A program made the translations under genes and the position numbers. Shown piece after piece: positions 37,215 to 39,726 of a stretch of DNA of 39,726 bases. The notes beneath the pieces are model-generated. The model saw only the letters and a program-made list of their open reading frames with translations, made no database searches and was not told the DNA's origin. Location: the NCBI GenBank assembly GCA_001724995.1, contig MEFD01000002.1, positions 1-39,726 of the forward strand. The letters are read 5' to 3'. Source of the stretch: Rubrivivax sp. SCN 71-131. GTDB lineage: Bacteria; Pseudomonadota; Gammaproteobacteria; Burkholderiales; Burkholderiaceae_C. Numbering within the stretch: the stretch's first letter is position 1; every line of letters begins with the position of its first letter.

Positions 37215-39115
37215 CCTGGGATGCCGCCTCCGATGCGGGCCCGCAGGCGCAAAGCGGCGCGCCGTCCGTCGCCGCGGCGGCCGTGCGCACGCATCGCGTG
37301 CACATCGCCGCGCTGGCGCGCGAGTTCGAGGCGCGCGAGGACGAGTCGGTGCTTGCCGCGGCGCGCCGCGCCGGGGTGCGCATCGTCGCCGCGTGCGGCG
37401 GGCGCGGCAGCTGCGGCAGCTGCATGGTGCGCATCAGCGCGGGCCGCGTGCACCGCGATGGCGATGGCGAAGGCAACCCCCGGAAATGGCTGCGCGCCTG
37501 CCGCATCAGCGCGCGCAGTGCGCTCGCGCTCGAGGTCGCGCCGCGCTCGCTCGCAGCCGTCGTTCGCGCCGACGTGCGCAGCGGCGGCGACGACGCTGCC
37601 CTGCCGCTGGAGCCGGTCGTCGCCGAGGCCACGGCCGCGTGCAGCGCGGCCTCGCTGGCGGATCCGGTCCCCGATGCCGAGCGCGTGAGGCGCACGCTCG
37701 CCGCCGCGCAGCCGGCACTCGCTGCCGCGGTCGTCGACGCCGCCGCGGCCGCCGAGCTGCCGCCGCTGCTGCGCGCGCACGATTGGCGCGTGAGCGCACG
37801 CTGGAGCGTGCCGATCGATGCCATGACCGGAGCCGGAACCGGAACCGACGCACCGCGGCTGATCGGCTTCGCGCGGCCCGGCGCACCGCTGCTGGGCCTG
37901 GCCGTCGATCTCGGCACGACGAATGCGGCGGCCTTCCTGCTCGACCTGAAAACCGGGGTGCGGCTCGCCAGCCTGGGCCTGGAGAACCCGCAGGTCGCCT
38001 GGGGCGCAGACCTGATCAGTCGCATCAACCACGCCGCCGGCTCGCCGGCCGCGGCGGCGCAGATGCGCGCTGCCGCCGCGGCCGGCGTGGATGCGCTGGC
38101 CCACGACCTCGCGCACGCCGTCGGCGCCGAGCCGGGCGACATCGCCGACATCGCGATGTGCGGCAACACGGCGATGCAGCATCTGCTCGCCGGCTGGCCG
38201 GTGGCACAGCTCGGCCGCGCGCCTTTCGTCGCCGTAACCCACGACGCCGTCGACCTGCCCGCGCGCGCGCTCGGCCTGCGCGTGGCCGCGGGCGCCAGCG
38301 TGCATCTGGCCGCCGGCATCGGCGGCTTCGTAGGCGGTGACCATGTCGCCGCATTGCTCGCGACCGAGTCGATGTGGTCACAGCCGGGCACCACGCTGGT
38401 GATGGATATCGGTACCAACACCGAGATCAGCCTGGTGCAGGGCGATCGCCTGTGGTCGACGTCTTGTCCGTCGGGGCCAGCGCTCGAGGGCGGGCACATC
38501 GCCAGCGGCATGCGTGCCGCCGAGGGCGCGATCGAACGCGTACGCATCGACGACGGCGCGCTGCAACTGGGGGTGATCGGCGGCGCGCGCCCGATCGGCC
38601 TGTGCGGCTCCGGCGTGCTCGATGCCCTGGCCGCCTTCGTCCGCGCCGGCTGGATCGACGCGCGCGGCCGCATCCGGCAGCGTGCCGACACCCTCGACGG
38701 CGTGCGCGCCATCACCCTCGTAGAGGAGATCGACGATACGCCGGCGGTGCGCTTCACGCAGCATGACGTACGCGCGGTGCAGCTCGCCAAGTCGGCCATC
38801 CGAACCGGCGTGCAGTTGCTGTGCGCGCAGGCCGGAACGCGCGAAGACGCGATCGACCGCGTGCTCCTGGCGGGCGCCTTCGGCGCCTATCTAGACGTCG
38901 GCGCGTGCATCGCCATCGGCCTGCTTCCGCCGCTGCCGCGCGAGCGCGTGCAGCAGGTCGGCAACGCCGCTGGTCTGGGCGTGCAGCAGATGCTGGCCTC
39001 GCGCAGGCGCCGTACGCGCGCGGCCGCGATCGCTCGCCGGTGCCGCTGCGTCGAACTCAGTGCGCGCTGCGACTTTCAGAAGACCTTTCTGCAACACATC
39101 GGATTCGAACCATGA
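37211..39115 (+). CDS. [2Fe-2S]/ASKHA corrinoid-protein reductive activator (RACo-like)
   Basis: This 634-residue protein reduces inactive Co(II) corrinoid to Co(I) with ATP. An N-terminal plant-type ferredoxin domain has C62-x5-C68-x2-C71-x25-C97 in ACGGRGSCGSCMV and LRACRIS. After an Ala-rich linker the ASKHA domain has phosphate motifs LAVDLGTTNAAAFLLDL (about residue 230) and LVMDIGTNTEISLVQG (about 398), plus SGPALEGGHIASGMRA and RVLLAGAFGAYLD. Length matches the RACo/RACE type. It is coupled to both neighbours by ATGA overlaps. The C-terminus RRTRAAAIARRCRC is basic. Confidence 0.93.
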   Translation: MTWDAASDAGPQAQSGAPSVAAAAVRTHRVHIAALAREFEAREDESVLAAARRAGVRIVAACGGRGSCGSCMVRISAGRVHRDGDGEGNPRKWLRACRISARSALALEVAPRSLAAVVRADVRSGGDDAALPLEPVVAEATAACSAASLADPVPDAERVRRTLAAAQPALAAAVVDAAAAAELPPLLRAHDWRVSARWSVPIDAMTGAGTGTDAPRLIGFARPGAPLLGLAVDLGTTNAAAFLLDLKTGVRLASLGLENPQVAWGADLISRINHAAGSPAAAAQMRAAAAAGVDALAHDLAHAVGAEPGDIADIAMCGNTAMQHLLAGWPVAQLGRAPFVAVTHDAVDLPARALGLRVAAGASVHLAAGIGGFVGGDHVAALLATESMWSQPGTTLVMDIGTNTEISLVQGDRLWSTSCPSGPALEGGHIASGMRAAEGAIERVRIDDGALQLGVIGGARPIGLCGSGVLDALAAFVRAGWIDARGRIRQRADTLDGVRAITLVEEIDDTPAVRFTQHDVRAVQLAKSAIRTGVQLLCAQAGTREDAIDRVLLAGAFGAYLDVGACIAIGLLPPLPRERVQQVGNAAGLGVQQMLASRRRRTRAAAIARRCRCVELSARCDFQKTFLQHIGFEP

Positions 39116-39726
39116 ACCAGCAAAACGAGGGCAGCTTCGACATCGCCATCATCGGCGAGCGCATCAATCCCGGCTTCAAGAGCACGAAGGCGCTGTTCGA
39201 TCAGGAGGACATCGCCGGCATCCAGGCGCTGGCGGTCAAGCAGGCCGAGGCCGGCGCGAGCTGGCTCAACGTCAACATCGGTGCGCGCGCCAAGACCGAC
39301 CCGCAGTGGATGGCCACCGTGATCCGCGCCATCCAGGACGTGACCGACGTGCCGCTGTCGTTCGACTTCCCGAGCCGCGAGGTGCAGCGCATCTGCCTCG
39401 AGAGCTACGACGCCGCCAAGGCCGGCGGGCGGCTGCCCATCGTCAACTCGATCACCGAACACCGCTGGGACCTGATGGACTTGTACGGCGAGTTCCGCTT
39501 CAAGGTCATCCTGATGGCCAGCGAGCGCGTCGAGGACGGTCGTGCGCTGGGCAACAAGACCGCCGACGAGATCCACGGCACTGCGCGTCGCGCCTCGCTG
39601 CGCTTGATGGGCGAGCATGGGCTGGCCGCCGACGACATCTTCGTCGACATGTCGGTGAGCGCCATCATCGCCGACACCGAAGGCCTCAACCGCGCCACGC
39701 TCGACGCCATCGGCCTCATCGGCGCC
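39112..39726 (+). CDS. Methyltetrahydrofolate:corrinoid methyltransferase (AcsE/MeTr-like), partial
   Basis: The gene starts at ATG 39112, overlapping the previous stop, and stays open to the window edge (205 codons). The N-terminus DIAIIGERINPGFKSTKALF, then ASWLNVNIGARAKTDP and LPIVNSITEHRWDLMDLYGE follow the pterin-binding (DHPS-like) barrel of AcsE/MeTr and the MetH folate domain. In the pathway it moves the methyl from the corrinoid protein to THF. Only about the first two thirds of the usual length is present; the end lies outside the window. Confidence 0.9.
   Translation, partial: MNQQNEGSFDIAIIGERINPGFKSTKALFDQEDIAGIQALAVKQAEAGASWLNVNIGARAKTDPQWMATVIRAIQDVTDVPLSFDFPSREVQRICLESYDAAKAGGRLPIVNSITEHRWDLMDLYGEFRFKVILMASERVEDGRALGNKTADEIHGTARRASLRLMGEHGLAADDIFVDMSVSAIIADTEGLNRATLDAIGLIGA

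Overview
The window is about 70% GC with dense genes and many 4-bp start/stop overlaps. Gene order (hisHAF; lolB-ispE-tRNAGln-prs-rplY-pth; rapZ; recN-nadK with divergent hrcA) and protein sequences suggest a betaproteobacterium of the order Burkholderiales, perhaps near Rubrivivax, Leptothrix or Methylibium. The family-level guess rests on general resemblance only.

Positions 1 to about 19.3 kb are housekeeping genes: histidine biosynthesis (hisH, hisA, hisF), rsmD and coaD; on the minus strand a TPR lipoprotein-export and translation block (TPR protein, lolB, ispE, tRNA-Gln, prs, rplY, pth, a small secreted protein); then mutM, a dynamin-like GTPase and mutY on the plus strand; then nadK, recN, rapZ and a LON-domain protein on the minus strand; then hrcA. 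A CAU-anticodon tRNA, best read as tRNA-Ile2, follows with a (GCAACA)8 tract and a strong intrinsic terminator.

Positions 19.5 to 27 kb are accessory and catabolic: a hemerythrin-domain protein, a broken ketopantoate reductase gene, and a purine (urate/allantoin) catabolic cluster. The cluster holds a FadR-type GntR regulator, a membrane urate oxidase with a C-terminal cytochrome c domain (PuuD), an allantoinase (PuuE), a fused OHCU decarboxylase/allantoate amidohydrolase and an M20 amidohydrolase. A perfect GTGTATACAC palindrome lies in the gntR/puuD divergent promoter.

Positions 27 to 39.7 kb hold the most interesting block. A minus-strand group (a MetE-like methyltransferase, then a branched-chain-type ABC transporter livKHMGF) is divergent from a plus-strand operon that runs off the window. 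That operon encodes a MetV-MetF fusion, a corrinoid protein, a uroporphyrinogen-decarboxylase-family methyltransferase, a MetH-activation-domain-like protein, a [2Fe-2S]/ASKHA corrinoid reactivator and a methyltetrahydrofolate:corrinoid methyltransferase. This is the full part list of a four-component corrinoid demethylase of the kind best known from anaerobic acetogens, here in what looks like an aerobic betaproteobacterium. Two GGATCC-centred inverted repeats lie in the divergent promoter, one close to each transcription unit. I infer that the transporter brings in a methylated substrate, the methyl group passes through the corrinoid protein to tetrahydrofolate, and MetVF oxidises it to methylene-THF. 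The substrate cannot be named from sequence alone.
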